64,000 bases of DNA from Ignavibacteriota bacterium. Lineage in GTDB: Bacteria; Bacteroidota; Ignavibacteria; UBA10030. Below the pieces are notes generated by a model. That model searched no databases. It worked only from the letters and a program-made list of their open reading frames with translations, and was not told where the DNA came from. Location: assembly GCA_022616555.1 (NCBI GenBank), contig JAKEEG010000049.1, positions 1 to 64,000 of the forward strand. Direction: 5' to 3'. How positions within the stretch are numbered: position 1 is the stretch's first letter; every line of letters starts with the position of its first letter. Both the position numbers and the translations under genes were made by a program. Shown one piece after another: positions 34,880-42,579 of this stretch.

Positions 34880-35020
34880 CCTGCATTCCGGTTAGCTGCG
34901 GCTAACCGGAACCTGCCTACCGGCAGGCAGGCGCGTCCCCCTTGAACAAGGGGGACAAAAAGCACTTGCGAAACGCTTTTCCCCTTCTTCATGAAGTCGG
35001 GACGGGGTGGCTGTCCTTCG
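34880..35020. repeat. Composite intergenic repeat, copy A
   Basis: Shares ordered blocks with copy B at 37043-37233: CCTGCATTCCG, TAACCGGAACCTGCCTACCG (ends in the CCTGCC/GGCAGG palindrome), GGCAGGCAGGCGCGT, CCCCTT, GGGGGACAA, CTTTTCCCC and TCGGGACGGGGTGG. It abuts the M28 stop codon. Confidence 0.7.
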
Positions 35021-36766
35021 CTAATTACCGCCAGCTTGTCGTTGCTGCGGCTGTTCCGGCTCGGGTTTGCGCGGGAACTTCGCATCGGTCATAGCCGCAT
35101 TGTACGCAAATGCCGCCATGATAATCGACGCCTGCTTCACATCGCCTTCCTGCACGCGCTCGTACACATCCATATTCGAGTGGTGTGTGCGGCTGTCGTA
35201 CTCAACGGGGTCTTGGATAAACTGGAACCCCGGCAAGCCGACGCCGTCGAATGCGAGGTGGTCGGTGCCTCCAGTGTTGTTCAACGTGAGCGTGTTCGCG
35301 CCCATGTCTTTGAACGGCGTGAGCCACGCGCGGAAAATATCCCGGGCCGTCTCGTTACCCTGCATATACACGCCGCGTACTTTTCCGGTGCCGTTGTCGT
35401 TATTGAAGTACACGGAGAATTTTTCGTGTGCCGGTTTGATGGTTAGTTCGCCACCGCCAGCTCCGGGCCTGCCGCCGGTCGGACTTTCCGCGAAGTGTTC
35501 TTTCACGTACTCACGCGAGCCGTGTAACCCCTGCTCTTCGCCGCCCCACAAGCCGATGCGGATGGTGCGGCGCGGTTTCAGTCCGAGTGATTGTAAAATC
35601 CGTACGGCTTCCATGCACACCGCCGAACCCGTGCCGTTATCCGTTGCGCCGGTGCCGGCTTGCCATGAGTCGAAGTGAGCGCCGATCATCACGACTTCGT
35701 CTTTCAAGTCGGTGCCGGGAATTTCCGCCATCACGTTGAAGCCGTTGGCGGCTTTGGTGAATTCCACCTCAAGCTCCATTTCCATTTTCAATTTTTGTCC
35801 CTTCTGGATCATTCGCACCATGCGGTTGTAATGTTCCGCGGCGAGGGAAATCTGAGGAATGATCTTCGGGGCTTTTGCATCATACACGCTGACGCGTTCG
35901 CTCGGCGGGGTGCTGGCAGGGTAGGGAACAGACGCTTGCTGCACGAAAATCGTGCCGCCGTCTCCACGTCCGGCATCGAGCGCTGCCACCGCGCCTTCGC
36001 TCTGAACAAATTCCAATTTTATGGGACCCAACCGCGACGCCATAATGTTGGTCATGGTGCGTTGAATGTCCTCTTCTTTTGCTCCGGGCATGAATTCGTT
36101 AATCAGCGCGCGCAAAGCAGAATCGCGTTGCACAGGCGGCATTTGCATAATTGCCGCCATGTTGGGCATGCGGAAACCGCCGCGCCTGCCGCCTTGCGGC
36201 ATGGGGGCGTTTGCCATTTGCAGTAAAACGGAATCGGCCAGGCGTTCTGCTTGCGGGTCGAAATGCGCCTCGACATCCCGCGGGCTGGAGACCAGAACGA
36301 ATTTCCCCTTAAGTTTTCCTTTGTACTTTTGCAGGTCGGCTTCCGAATCTGCGTCGAGGTACACAACGTCGGCTGAAACCGTTCCGTTCAATCCGGTTGA
36401 CCATGCTTTAGGATAGGCGATGACCGGGAATGCGCGAGGGCTTGTCAGGCTGGCGGAAAATTTTTTCAGCGTCCAGCCACGGCCAAACGGTCCCCACTCA
36501 TCATAATGAACATTCTGGAGACCCCACTCTTTCAGTTTGGCAGATGTCCAGTCTGCCGCCTCTTTGTATTCGGGCGAGTTGGTGAGGCGCGGCCCGTAGA
36601 CGTCCGTTAGCCAGCTTAGGGTTTCCATCACCTGAGAGCGGTTCATTCCCTCGTCGATGATTTTGTTGACGGCTGCAGTATCGTAGTGCGTTAAGGGCAC
36701 TTGTGCGAATGCCTGAGCGGCAAGCACGAGCATCAATAATGCAACAGGAAGGCACAGTTTTTTCAT
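35021..36766 (-). CDS. Secreted M28-family metallo-aminopeptidase/carboxypeptidase
   Basis: A 581-residue exported zinc peptidase. The signal peptide MKKLCLPVALLMLVLAAQAFA has a clear cleavage site. Residues about 110-300 form a PA-like inserted domain, with a Met/Gly/Arg-rich loop at 205-225. The M28 catalytic core holds VMIGAHFDSWQAGTGATDNG (zinc His and bridging Asp), WGGEEQGLHGSREYV (catalytic Glu and zinc Glu), and GGTDHLAFDGVGLPGFQF and TRTHHSNMDVYE with further zinc ligands. It likely degrades peptides in the periplasm or outside. It is flanked on both sides by copies of one composite repeat (34880-35020 and 37043-37233), and its own promoter is not obvious. Confidence 0.9.
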   Translation of the reverse strand: MKKLCLPVALLMLVLAAQAFAQVPLTHYDTAAVNKIIDEGMNRSQVMETLSWLTDVYGPRLTNSPEYKEAADWTSAKLKEWGLQNVHYDEWGPFGRGWTLKKFSASLTSPRAFPVIAYPKAWSTGLNGTVSADVVYLDADSEADLQKYKGKLKGKFVLVSSPRDVEAHFDPQAERLADSVLLQMANAPMPQGGRRGGFRMPNMAAIMQMPPVQRDSALRALINEFMPGAKEEDIQRTMTNIMASRLGPIKLEFVQSEGAVAALDAGRGDGGTIFVQQASVPYPASTPPSERVSVYDAKAPKIIPQISLAAEHYNRMVRMIQKGQKLKMEMELEVEFTKAANGFNVMAEIPGTDLKDEVVMIGAHFDSWQAGTGATDNGTGSAVCMEAVRILQSLGLKPRRTIRIGLWGGEEQGLHGSREYVKEHFAESPTGGRPGAGGGELTIKPAHEKFSVYFNNDNGTGKVRGVYMQGNETARDIFRAWLTPFKDMGANTLTLNNTGGTDHLAFDGVGLPGFQFIQDPVEYDSRTHHSNMDVYERVQEGDVKQASIIMAAFAYNAAMTDAKFPRKPEPEQPQQRQAGGN

Positions 36767-37042
36767 ACATCCTCCGATTGATATTGTATATGAGAAGGAA
36801 ACAGCGGCAGCGCAAGGTTGACCGCGGAATAAAAACTTCTGCGCGTCAACGTAGTAAAATAATTTGCAACTTACAATTTATTCGTTTACTGCCGTTCGGG
36901 GTGCAGAATTAGACGGATGAACGTTCTCGAAGTTGCTCAGGTTTTGCAAGCAGGCTCGTGCAGGCTCTCAAAAGTAATCTTCTATAATTACTGTCGATAA
37001 AGAAACCCTCCCGCTTTGCGGGATTTCGCAGAAAACGCTCAA
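36767..37042. other. Intergenic region with one small hairpin
   Basis: No gene is supported. The first part is AT-rich leader of the M28 gene. TCCCGC-TTT-GCGGGA at 37009-37023 is a 6-bp stem followed on the minus strand by GGGTTTCTTT, a weak terminator for the pair of small genes at 37273-38074. The rest shows no structure I can name. Confidence 0.4.
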
Positions 37043-37233
37043 CCTGCATTCCGACTACACGTAACCGGAACCTGCCTACCGGCAGGCAGGCGCGTTCCCC
37101 TTGTGCGTTTTTTTTGCATCCCGCTGTTTAATAGCGGGAGTTAGGGGGACAATAAGGCTTGAGAGAGGCTTTCCCCTCCTGTCAAAGGAGGGGTGTCCGA
37201 ACGTCTTTTGTCGGGACGGGGTGGTTATTCTTC
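37043..37233. repeat. Composite intergenic repeat, copy B
   Basis: Longer relative of copy A (34880-35020), with the same block order plus extra hairpins: TCCCGCT...AGCGGGA near 37122-37140 and CCCCTCCT...AGGAGGGG near 37173-37193. It ends with the same TCGGGACGGGGTGG. Confidence 0.7.
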
Positions 37234-37272
37234 TTCCATCCTCAAACACAATGTCATTTATTTAAAACGGCA

Positions 37273-37665
37273 CTAGTTTACCCGTATACGGATTCGCCAC
37301 TCTTGCTCGTACGTATCGTACAAACCGATAATATAGACCGGGGTGGTTCCGTTTTTCCCTTTAACCGAGCCATACCCTTGTATAATCATCCACTGTCCGA
37401 ATGTGAAGATATTCAGTCTCGTCTGGCCGTTGTTCAACATTTTTGAAGGCGCCTTAAAGCCCGTCATACTGCCCTCGCCGCCGCCCTGTGTTTTCAGCTT
37501 TGCGGCGTATTTTTTTCCCTCAATGATGACCGCGTCCATTTGCTGGTAGAGGATATCTTCGTCGTTCGATTGATTGTAGACATCGACAGTTTTATTGACG
37601 CCGTACGCAGCGAGGCCTACGACGATGGCGACCAGGACGAACAAGAGGAGTTGTTGATGGCCCAC
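37273..37665 (-). CDS. Small pilin-like one-TM protein, paralogue 2
   Basis: A 130-residue protein with N-terminal MGHQQLLLFVLVAIVVGLAAYGV, a short head and long hydrophobic helix like processed pseudopilins. This is followed by an amphipathic helix (YQQMDAVIIEGKKYAAKLK), a Gly-rich turn (TQGGGEGSMTGFKAPSKML), and a beta-rich tail ending DTYEQEWRIRIRVN. It is clearly a paralogue of the upstream gene (37673-38074), 7 bp away. No prepilin peptidase site precedes the helix: the Met-Gly start is right at the hydrophobic segment. I know of no assigned function; a fibre or membrane scaffold role is a guess from shape. Confidence 0.75.
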   Translation of the reverse strand: MGHQQLLLFVLVAIVVGLAAYGVNKTVDVYNQSNDEDILYQQMDAVIIEGKKYAAKLKTQGGGEGSMTGFKAPSKMLNNGQTRLNIFTFGQWMIIQGYGSVKGKNGTTPVYIIGLYDTYEQEWRIRIRVN

Positions 37666-37672
37666 GCGGTCT

Positions 37673-38074
37673 TTAATTCACGTATGTGATCGATGTCCAC
37701 CGGTCTTGAAGGCGGTGGTATTCCGCTACGACGTACACAGGAGTTTTTTTATCCCTTCCTTTACGTCCTCTTGCAACACCGAATCCCTGAAAGGTCAATC
37801 TGTTTTTTCGTACGTTGACCGTGAGCCAAACCTCATCCGTTTTGAGAAGATTCTTAGGCGCCTTGAAGCCGATAAAATCGCCTTGTCCACCGCCGAGGGA
37901 TTCTATTTTTGCCGCGTACTTTTTCGCTTCCGTTACGACGATATTCATTTGCAGCAAGATCATGTCCCGGTCGTGTGTTTGGTTGACCCAGTCGATTGTT
38001 CTCTGTGCGCCGTACATCGCGAACCCTGTTATGAACACAACAAGAGCGATAATTGTCAGTTGTTGTTGGCCCAT
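37673..38074 (-). CDS. Small pilin-like one-TM protein, paralogue 1
   Basis: A 133-residue paralogue of the gene 7 bp downstream, with the same order: MGQQQLTIIALVVFITGFAMYGA helix, LLQMNIVVTEAKKYAAKIE amphipathic helix, SLGGGQGDFIGFKAPKNLL turn, and a beta-rich tail ending YHRLQDRWTSITYVN. Shared residues include MGxQQL, the KKYAAK stretch, GGGxG, GFKAP, TPVY and the closing VN. The basic insert GVARGRKGRDKKTP is longer than in the partner. Probably anchored in the inner membrane with the bulk outside. Confidence 0.75.
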   Translation of the reverse strand: MGQQQLTIIALVVFITGFAMYGAQRTIDWVNQTHDRDMILLQMNIVVTEAKKYAAKIESLGGGQGDFIGFKAPKNLLKTDEVWLTVNVRKNRLTFQGFGVARGRKGRDKKTPVYVVAEYHRLQDRWTSITYVN

Positions 38075-38110
38075 CGAAATATATTCAGACTAGAAACTCA
38101 TTTCAAAAAC

Positions 38111-38163
38111 GAGATTGCTTCGCTTGGAAACGTCTGCCTACCGTCAGGCAAGCTCGCAATGAC
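38111..38163. repeat. Palindromic intergenic repeat with embedded CTGCCTACCG element
   Basis: GAGATTGCTTCGC on the left and GCTCGCAATGAC on the right form the familiar GAGATTGC...GCAATGAC intergenic repeat; a CTGCCTACCGTCAGGCA palindrome sits in its middle. It lies between two small minus-strand genes. Confidence 0.55.
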
Positions 38164-38190
38164 AGGTTTAGGGTATTTTTGAGACCGCTT

Positions 38191-38610
38191 CTAATTGACG
38201 TTTAATCCCATCAGTCCCAGCTCGCCCAATATAGCCCTCGATGAGCCACCGACAACGGTGAGCGCCCAGAACTCCGCTTGGTTTTTCTCAGCACAGTATC
38301 GCGCAAGCTGCGTGATCAGCCCGACTTTTTCTTCGTGCGAGAGCTCGCTCCACTCGGCGTCGGACACGACGAGCCTCGCATGGGGAACATCCAGCGACAT
38401 GACCAGTCCATCAGCCTCAAGTTGTCGCACGGCGGCGTCCACGTCGGAAAGCTGTTCCGGCAAAACAATACGGTTGGTGATCTGCACGTAGTCGTAAATC
38501 ACGTACCCGAAACCGGACAAGCACATCGCCGACAACACGACGATGATCATCGTTTGCCGGCGGTCTTCCCTTTGCACTTGAGCGACTGTCTTAACTCTTA
38601 CTGCTGCCAT
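38191..38610 (-). CDS. One-TM protein of unknown function
   Basis: A 139-residue protein with a basic N-terminal tail (RVKTVAQVQREDRRQ), one TM helix (about residues 20-43, MIIVVLSAMCLSGFGYVIYDYV) and a C-terminal domain of about 90 residues (VDAAVRQLEADGLVMSLDVPHARLVVSDAEWSEL, then LITQLARYCAEKNQAEFWALTVVGG). This domain has the look of a small alpha/beta fold. I do not recognise a family. It is 116 bp upstream of the pilin-like pair on the same strand and could share its transcript. Function not assignable. Confidence 0.7.
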   Translation of the reverse strand: MAAVRVKTVAQVQREDRRQTMIIVVLSAMCLSGFGYVIYDYVQITNRIVLPEQLSDVDAAVRQLEADGLVMSLDVPHARLVVSDAEWSELSHEEKVGLITQLARYCAEKNQAEFWALTVVGGSSRAILGELGLMGLNVN

Positions 38611-38837
38611 CGTGGGGGATACTCAACGTCTTACAACGAAACGGTACGGCCGCGCGTGTGCGCAGGGTTTTCGGAAAAAGTAGCACAATATACTTGCCGT
38701 GTAGGGCAAAAGCAATGGACAATTCGGATATTTAGCATGCTTGTAGGACAAGAGGAAGCCGTTTCGCATATTTTTTTATTTTTTCGTTTCAATTTGAGGC
38801 AATAGATGAATTATTTATTTACTTTTGAAACTTCACA

Positions 38838-38857
38838 GGGCGTTCAATTGAACGCCC
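38838..38857. repeat. 20-bp palindrome just upstream of galK
   Basis: GGGCGTTCAATTGAACGCCC, followed by CTAC on the right, so the right arm matches the TAGGGGC family (3346, 33186), but the left flank is CACA rather than GTAG. It ends 9 bases before the galK ATG and occupies the place of a ribosome binding site. Confidence 0.75.
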
Positions 38858-38866
38858 CTACAATCC

Positions 38867-40021
38867 ATGCCCATCATCGAATCCGTCGCATCGAAATTCA
38901 AAGAATTGTTTCGCGAGACGCCGCTGTTGGTGCGCTCGCCCGGCCGCGTAAACCTGATCGGCGAGCATACGGACTATAACGATGGCTACGTTCTGCCCGC
39001 GGCAATCGATGAGGCGATGTATTTTGCCATCGCGCCGAACGGAGGGAACGAGTGTCGCGTGCACGCGCTCAATCTGAATGCCGAGCACCGTTTTACCATC
39101 GGGCACGCGAATCACTCCGATAAGCGCTGGCCCAACTACCTGATGGGCGTTGTTGAACAGTTCAACAATGCCGGTTATCGCGTGGGCGGATTCAATTGTG
39201 TCTTCGGCGGCGATATTCCCATCGGCGCTGGGATGTCGTCCTCCGCTGCGTTGGAAACAGGGCTCGCGTTCGCGTTGGATCGTTTGTTTGCCTTGAAGGT
39301 CGACGCCCTCGCACTGGTGAAGCTTGCGCAGAAAGCCGAGAACGAATTTGTCGGTGTGGAGTGCGGCATCATGGACCAGTACATCAACATCTTCGGCAAG
39401 CGCGGCAACGCGCTGCGCATCGATTGCCGGACGCTGGAATCCGAGCTCGTGTCCTTCCACCATCCCGCGGCGATTGTGCTGTTCGATGCGGGCGTCTCGC
39501 ATTCCCTTGCCGGCTCCGGGTACAATAAACGCCGCGTTGAATGCTCCGCCGGTGTTGCCGCCGTAAAACAGAAACACCCGGCGGTAACGCATTTGCGGGA
39601 CGTCAGCATTGCCATGCTGAGCGGCTGCAAGGGTTTGATGGATGCCACTGTATATCGGCGCTCCAAATACGTCGTTGAAGAAAATGACCGGGTGTTTGCC
39701 GCTTGCGCGGCGCTGGCGCGGAACGACCTCACTGCGTTCGGTGCCCTGCTGTATGCTTCGCACGAAGGCTTGAGCCGCGAATACGAAGTGAGCTGCGCAG
39801 AACTCGATGTCCTTGTCGATGTTGTCCGTGAAATGCCCGGCGTGTATGGTGCGCGGATGATGGGCGGCGGTTTTGGGGGCTGCACGATTAATTTGATACA
39901 ACCTGATGCTGTTGAGCTTGTGAGCACGGCTGTGCGCAAGCAATACGCGAAGAAGTTCGGACGCGAACCGAAGGTGTACGTTACGTCCATTAGCGATGGG
40001 ACTAGCATTGTCGTACCCTGA
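38867..40021 (+). CDS. galK: Galactokinase
   Basis: Phosphorylates galactose to galactose-1-phosphate, the first step of the Leloir pathway; cytoplasmic GHMP kinase, 384 residues (normal). Motifs: VRSPGRVNLIGEHTDYNDGYVLPAAID (galactokinase signature), PIGAGMSSSAALETGLAFAL (ATP-binding GHMP motif), CGIMDQYINIFG with the catalytic Asp, and GARMMGGGFGGCTINLI (C-terminal GHMP motif). No Shine-Dalgarno is visible: the palindrome at 38838-38857 and the tail CTACAATCC lead directly to ATG. galT lies 1.47 kb downstream, beyond a repeat island, on the same strand. Confidence 0.96.
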   Translation: MPIIESVASKFKELFRETPLLVRSPGRVNLIGEHTDYNDGYVLPAAIDEAMYFAIAPNGGNECRVHALNLNAEHRFTIGHANHSDKRWPNYLMGVVEQFNNAGYRVGGFNCVFGGDIPIGAGMSSSAALETGLAFALDRLFALKVDALALVKLAQKAENEFVGVECGIMDQYINIFGKRGNALRIDCRTLESELVSFHHPAAIVLFDAGVSHSLAGSGYNKRRVECSAGVAAVKQKHPAVTHLRDVSIAMLSGCKGLMDATVYRRSKYVVEENDRVFAACAALARNDLTAFGALLYASHEGLSREYEVSCAELDVLVDVVREMPGVYGARMMGGGFGGCTINLIQPDAVELVSTAVRKQYAKKFGREPKVYVTSISDGTSIVVP

Positions 40022-40036
40022 AGGCAAGTTAAAAGC

Positions 40037-40213
40037 TTACTTTCTTTCCGAGAAAGAAAGTAACAAAGAAATCTTTCCGAAATCGAAACGCACGCTCATG
40101 ACCGTCCTACGCACGATCCTGAAATCAGCCTTGGAAAGCGAGGCTGATTTCAAATGCACGCCTGCCTGCCGGCAGGTCATGAGCTACCTCTCGCGCACCG
40201 CCATCGATTTCGG
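40037..40213. repeat. 177-bp dispersed repeat, copy 1 (after galK)
   Basis: Begins TTACTTTCTTTCCGAGAAAG and is base-for-base the same as copy 2 (42580-42742) over the first ~65 bases, through CCGAAATCGAAACGCACGCTCATG. Inside is a hairpin (AAATCAGCCT ... AGGCTGATTT) and an embedded CCTGCCTGCCGGCAGG palindrome. It closes with TCGATTTCGG, the inverse of CCGAAATCGA at 40077-40086. Confidence 0.85.
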
Positions 40214-40244
40214 AGGCCTCACACAAAAGCATCAACATAAAAAC

Positions 40245-40331
40245 ACCTCCCCCTTTACCCCCCTCGGAGAGGGGGATAGAAAAGGCTGAACCCATCCCCT
40301 AGCCCCTTCCCTAAAAGTTAGGGAAGGGGAA
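40245..40331. repeat. Two C-rich/G-rich hairpins
   Basis: CCCCCTC-GGA-GAGGGGG at 40259-40275 and a perfect 12-bp stem CCCCTTCCCTAA-AAG-TTAGGGAAGGGG at 40303-40329. Such pairs are a common class of palindromic intergenic repeat. The second is followed by an A-run, so on the minus strand it reads as a hairpin preceded by Ts rather than a terminator. Confidence 0.65.
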
Positions 40332-40521
40332 TAAAAAAAGAAGCACACCCACTCTTTACGTCACAAAGGATCATCGTTTTATATAGCAGAAGGGCAACAC
40401 CACCTAGCCACTCCTCGGAGAGGAGGGGGGACGCGTCAGCGAGTGATTTCGATATGTTTTTGTTTTGTCTTTTCTTCTATCTCCTAACTTCTTGCTTCTA
40501 AGTTCTGCCTTAAAAAAATAT

Positions 40522-40797
40522 CCTAACAGTGAAGGTGCTCCCGCGTGCCGGGCGGGACGTGCCTGTAGCGCTCAACCGGTACGGCTGTTTCGTCCGGTGG
40601 AGCCGTCTTTATTCAAAAGACGCATCAGCCCGTTTGGTACCCGCAGCACGGGCGACGAGGCACGAGGCTGAAATTTTTTCCTGGCTTTGAACAGCTTTGT
40701 GTGTTCAGCGAGACACCTTGGAGCCTTCTGCGGAGCGACCGCAGATACGCCTCGAACTTGTCGGGAGGCTGCCAAGGCCAGACACCTTCACGTTAGG
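40522..40797. ncRNA. ~276-bp structured element with terminal inverted repeats (unknown RNA or mobile element)
   Basis: The ends are inverted repeats (40522-40537 and 40783-40797, 15 of 16 matching: CCTAACAGTGAAGGTG with CACCTTCACGTTAGG). Inside are nested stems: CCTTGG/CCAAGG enclosing CTGCGG-AGCGA-CCGCAG and GCCTC/GAGGC; GAACA/TGTTC; GCCCGT/ACGGGC; GTCTTT-ATTC-AAAGAC; and GTGCC/GGCAC. On the minus strand the closing helix is followed by ATATTTTTTT, as at the 3' end of a terminated small RNA. No tmRNA, RNase P, SRP or 6S signature is present, and all frames are broken or short. It could be a structured RNA on the minus strand or a non-autonomous mobile element. Confidence 0.5.
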
Positions 40798-40815
40798 AGA
40801 ATGTGGATTCGCGCG

Positions 40816-40836
40816 CCTGCCTGCCGGTAGGCAGGG
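40816..40836. repeat. CCTGCC-type palindrome
   Basis: CCTGCCTGCCGGTAGGCAGG, the same class as the elements inside 34880-35020, 37043-37233 and 40037-40213. It stands alone here, 19 bases from the end of the structured element. Confidence 0.65.
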
Positions 40837-40978
40837 ATTTCACGGATTTACGCGGATACGCATATTCTAAATGATCGTACGCGAGACAGCGCAGTGCAAT
40901 CATTCCAGGTGCATCTGCACGATTGTTGGATACTTGAGTTACAGCTGGTAACTTCGGGGCGATTTTGGGGTGTTTCTC

Positions 40979-41068
40979 CGTAGGAGTTCTCGGACCCCTA
41001 CGAGAGTCTTCAGACTGCAGAAACGGAGAGATTGCGCTTTCCGGTATTTGTACGAAGCGCAAAATCTC
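40979..41068. repeat. Two-hairpin intergenic repeat
   Basis: CGTAGG...CCTACG (40979-41002) and GAGATTGCGCTTT...AAGCGCAAAATCTC (41028-41040 with 41055-41068). The second is a strong stem followed by TTTTTCTT, so it could end any plus-strand transcript coming through the island before galT. Confidence 0.55.
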
Positions 41069-41357
41069 AATTTTTCTTAATTTACTATAATGATTTCAAA
41101 ATGTCAAGTAAAAAATGCAGGGAATGTAAATTATTTTTGATGCACGAAACCCCTGTCGTTATTGGCTAAATTCATTTTACTTAATTTTTAAGTAGAAAAT
41201 TGATGGATTTGTTCGATTTTTCGTCAATTTTATAAAACCCCCGATACATAGGTGTTTTATGGTTTTAAAAAAATGAATTTTTCTGTATCACAGAAAATAC
41301 CCGTCTGGAGGGGTTTTTCTGAGGCATCGATTTCGTGCCCGTTTGGAAGGGGTTTTT
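41069..41357. other. AT-rich intergenic block before galT
   Basis: About 290 bases, markedly AT-rich compared with the rest of the window up to about 41290. No gene, RNA or clear promoter can be supported. It may be a remnant or a regulatory spacer for galT. Confidence 0.4.
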
Positions 41358-41391
41358 AAACCTGCGAGGTTTTTGGAAACCTCGCAGGTTT
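41358..41391. repeat. AAACCTGCGAGGTTT palindromic repeat
   Basis: Perfect 15-bp stem (41358-41372 with 41377-41391) and a 4-base loop TTGG. This exact hairpin class is widespread between genes in Bacteroidota and supports the placement of the host. Confidence 0.8.
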
Positions 41392-41491
41392 CTCGGTCTC
41401 GGTCGGAGACCTTCGACAATAAAAGGGTATGAGATGTGGGTTTTGAGGTGCGTTTGCACCCGCTTAAATCAACCCGTATATTCAGCCTCGT

Positions 41492-42547
41492 ATGACCACC
41501 GAACCACATCCCTTATCCCAATACCCACACCGGCGGAAGAATATCCTGACGGGCGAGTGGGTGATGGTGTCGCCGCACAGGACGGGGCGGCCCTGGCAAG
41601 GGGAGATCTCCCTGCCTGAAAGTGACCGCAGGCTAGCGTACGACCCGCAGTGCTATCTTTGTCCGGGGAACACACGCGCGGGCGGGCATGTGAATCCCCA
41701 CTACGAAAGCACGTATGTGTTCACGAACGATTTCTCTGCGCTCGCTGAGGACGCGCCAGCATATAAAGAGTCGGGCGGAGGGTTATTCAATGCCCGCACG
41801 GAGCGGGGGATTTGTCGGGTGGTGAATTTCTCTCCCCGCCACGATTTGACGCTGGCGGAGATGAAAGAGCGGGACATCGAGAAGGTCATAGCCGTATGGC
41901 AGGAGGAGTACGGCGCGCTTGGGGCAAAGCCGCACATCAACTATGTACAGATATTTGAGAACAAGGGCGCGATGATGGGTAATAGCAATCCCCATCCACA
42001 CGGGCAGATCTGGGCGCAGGAGAATATCCCCGGCGAGCCGGCAAAAGAGCTGAGGCAATTCGCCGCGTACTATAAAAGAAAGAAGCGCAGTCTGCTTGCC
42101 GATTATCTCAAAGCTGAGTTGGAAGCGGGCGAGCGCGTAGTCTATGAAAACGCCTCGTTCGCGGTGGTAGTGCCGTACTGGGCGGTGTGGCCTTTTGAGA
42201 CGCTGTTGATTTCCAAGAGGCGGGTTGGGGACATTGTGCGATTTACGCCGGAGGAGTCGAAAGATTTTGCCAACGCGCTTTCGGTGCTGACGGTAAAGTA
42301 CGATAATGTGTTCAAGACGTCGTTCCCGTATTCGGCGGGCATGCATCAGGCTCCGACGGACGGGAAGAAACATCCGGAGTGGCATTTCCATATGCATTTC
42401 TATCCGCCGCTGTTGCGTTCGGCGCGTGTGCGGAAGTTTATGGTGGGGTACGAGATGTTGGCGGAACCACAGCGGGATGTGACTCCCGAATGGAGCGCGA
42501 AGATGTTGAGAGAATTGCCGGGGGTGCATTATAAGGCTGGTTCTTGA
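41492..42547 (+). CDS. galT: Galactose-1-phosphate uridylyltransferase
   Basis: Exchanges UMP between UDP-glucose and galactose-1-phosphate (Leloir pathway); cytoplasmic, 351 residues. The N-terminal PHRRKNILTGEWVMVSPHRTGRPWQG and zinc-binding YLCPGNTRAGG are typical of GalT class I, and the active site SNPHPHGQIWA has the nucleophile His170 of the HPH motif (His168-Pro-His170). EWHFHMHFYPP is the C-terminal metal site. It partners galK, though 1.47 kb of repeats separate them; galE is not in the window. The 177-bp repeat lies on each side (40037-40213 and 42580-42742). Confidence 0.96.
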   Translation: MTTEPHPLSQYPHRRKNILTGEWVMVSPHRTGRPWQGEISLPESDRRLAYDPQCYLCPGNTRAGGHVNPHYESTYVFTNDFSALAEDAPAYKESGGGLFNARTERGICRVVNFSPRHDLTLAEMKERDIEKVIAVWQEEYGALGAKPHINYVQIFENKGAMMGNSNPHPHGQIWAQENIPGEPAKELRQFAAYYKRKKRSLLADYLKAELEAGERVVYENASFAVVVPYWAVWPFETLLISKRRVGDIVRFTPEESKDFANALSVLTVKYDNVFKTSFPYSAGMHQAPTDGKKHPEWHFHMHFYPPLLRSARVRKFMVGYEMLAEPQRDVTPEWSAKMLRELPGVHYKAGS

Positions 42548-42579
42548 GCCGTTCCGTTTGTCGTTAGTAACTTGGGTCT

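Noticed and set aside
38858-40027. Long open frame on the minus strand antisense to galK (389 codons)
   Set aside because: It lies opposite a clear galactokinase with all GHMP motifs. GC-rich codons make antisense frames long, and the translation shows no domain.
40522-40797. Identity as tmRNA, RNase P RNA, SRP RNA or 6S RNA
   Set aside because: I looked for the tmRNA ends, RNase P core GAGGAAAGTCC, the SRP GGAAG loop and the 6S bubble on both strands and found none. Only the structure and terminal repeats can be claimed.
41069-41357. Replication origin or DnaA-box cluster in the AT-rich block
   Set aside because: No TTATCCACA-type boxes in series and no dnaA, dnaN or gyr genes nearby; AT-richness alone is not enough.
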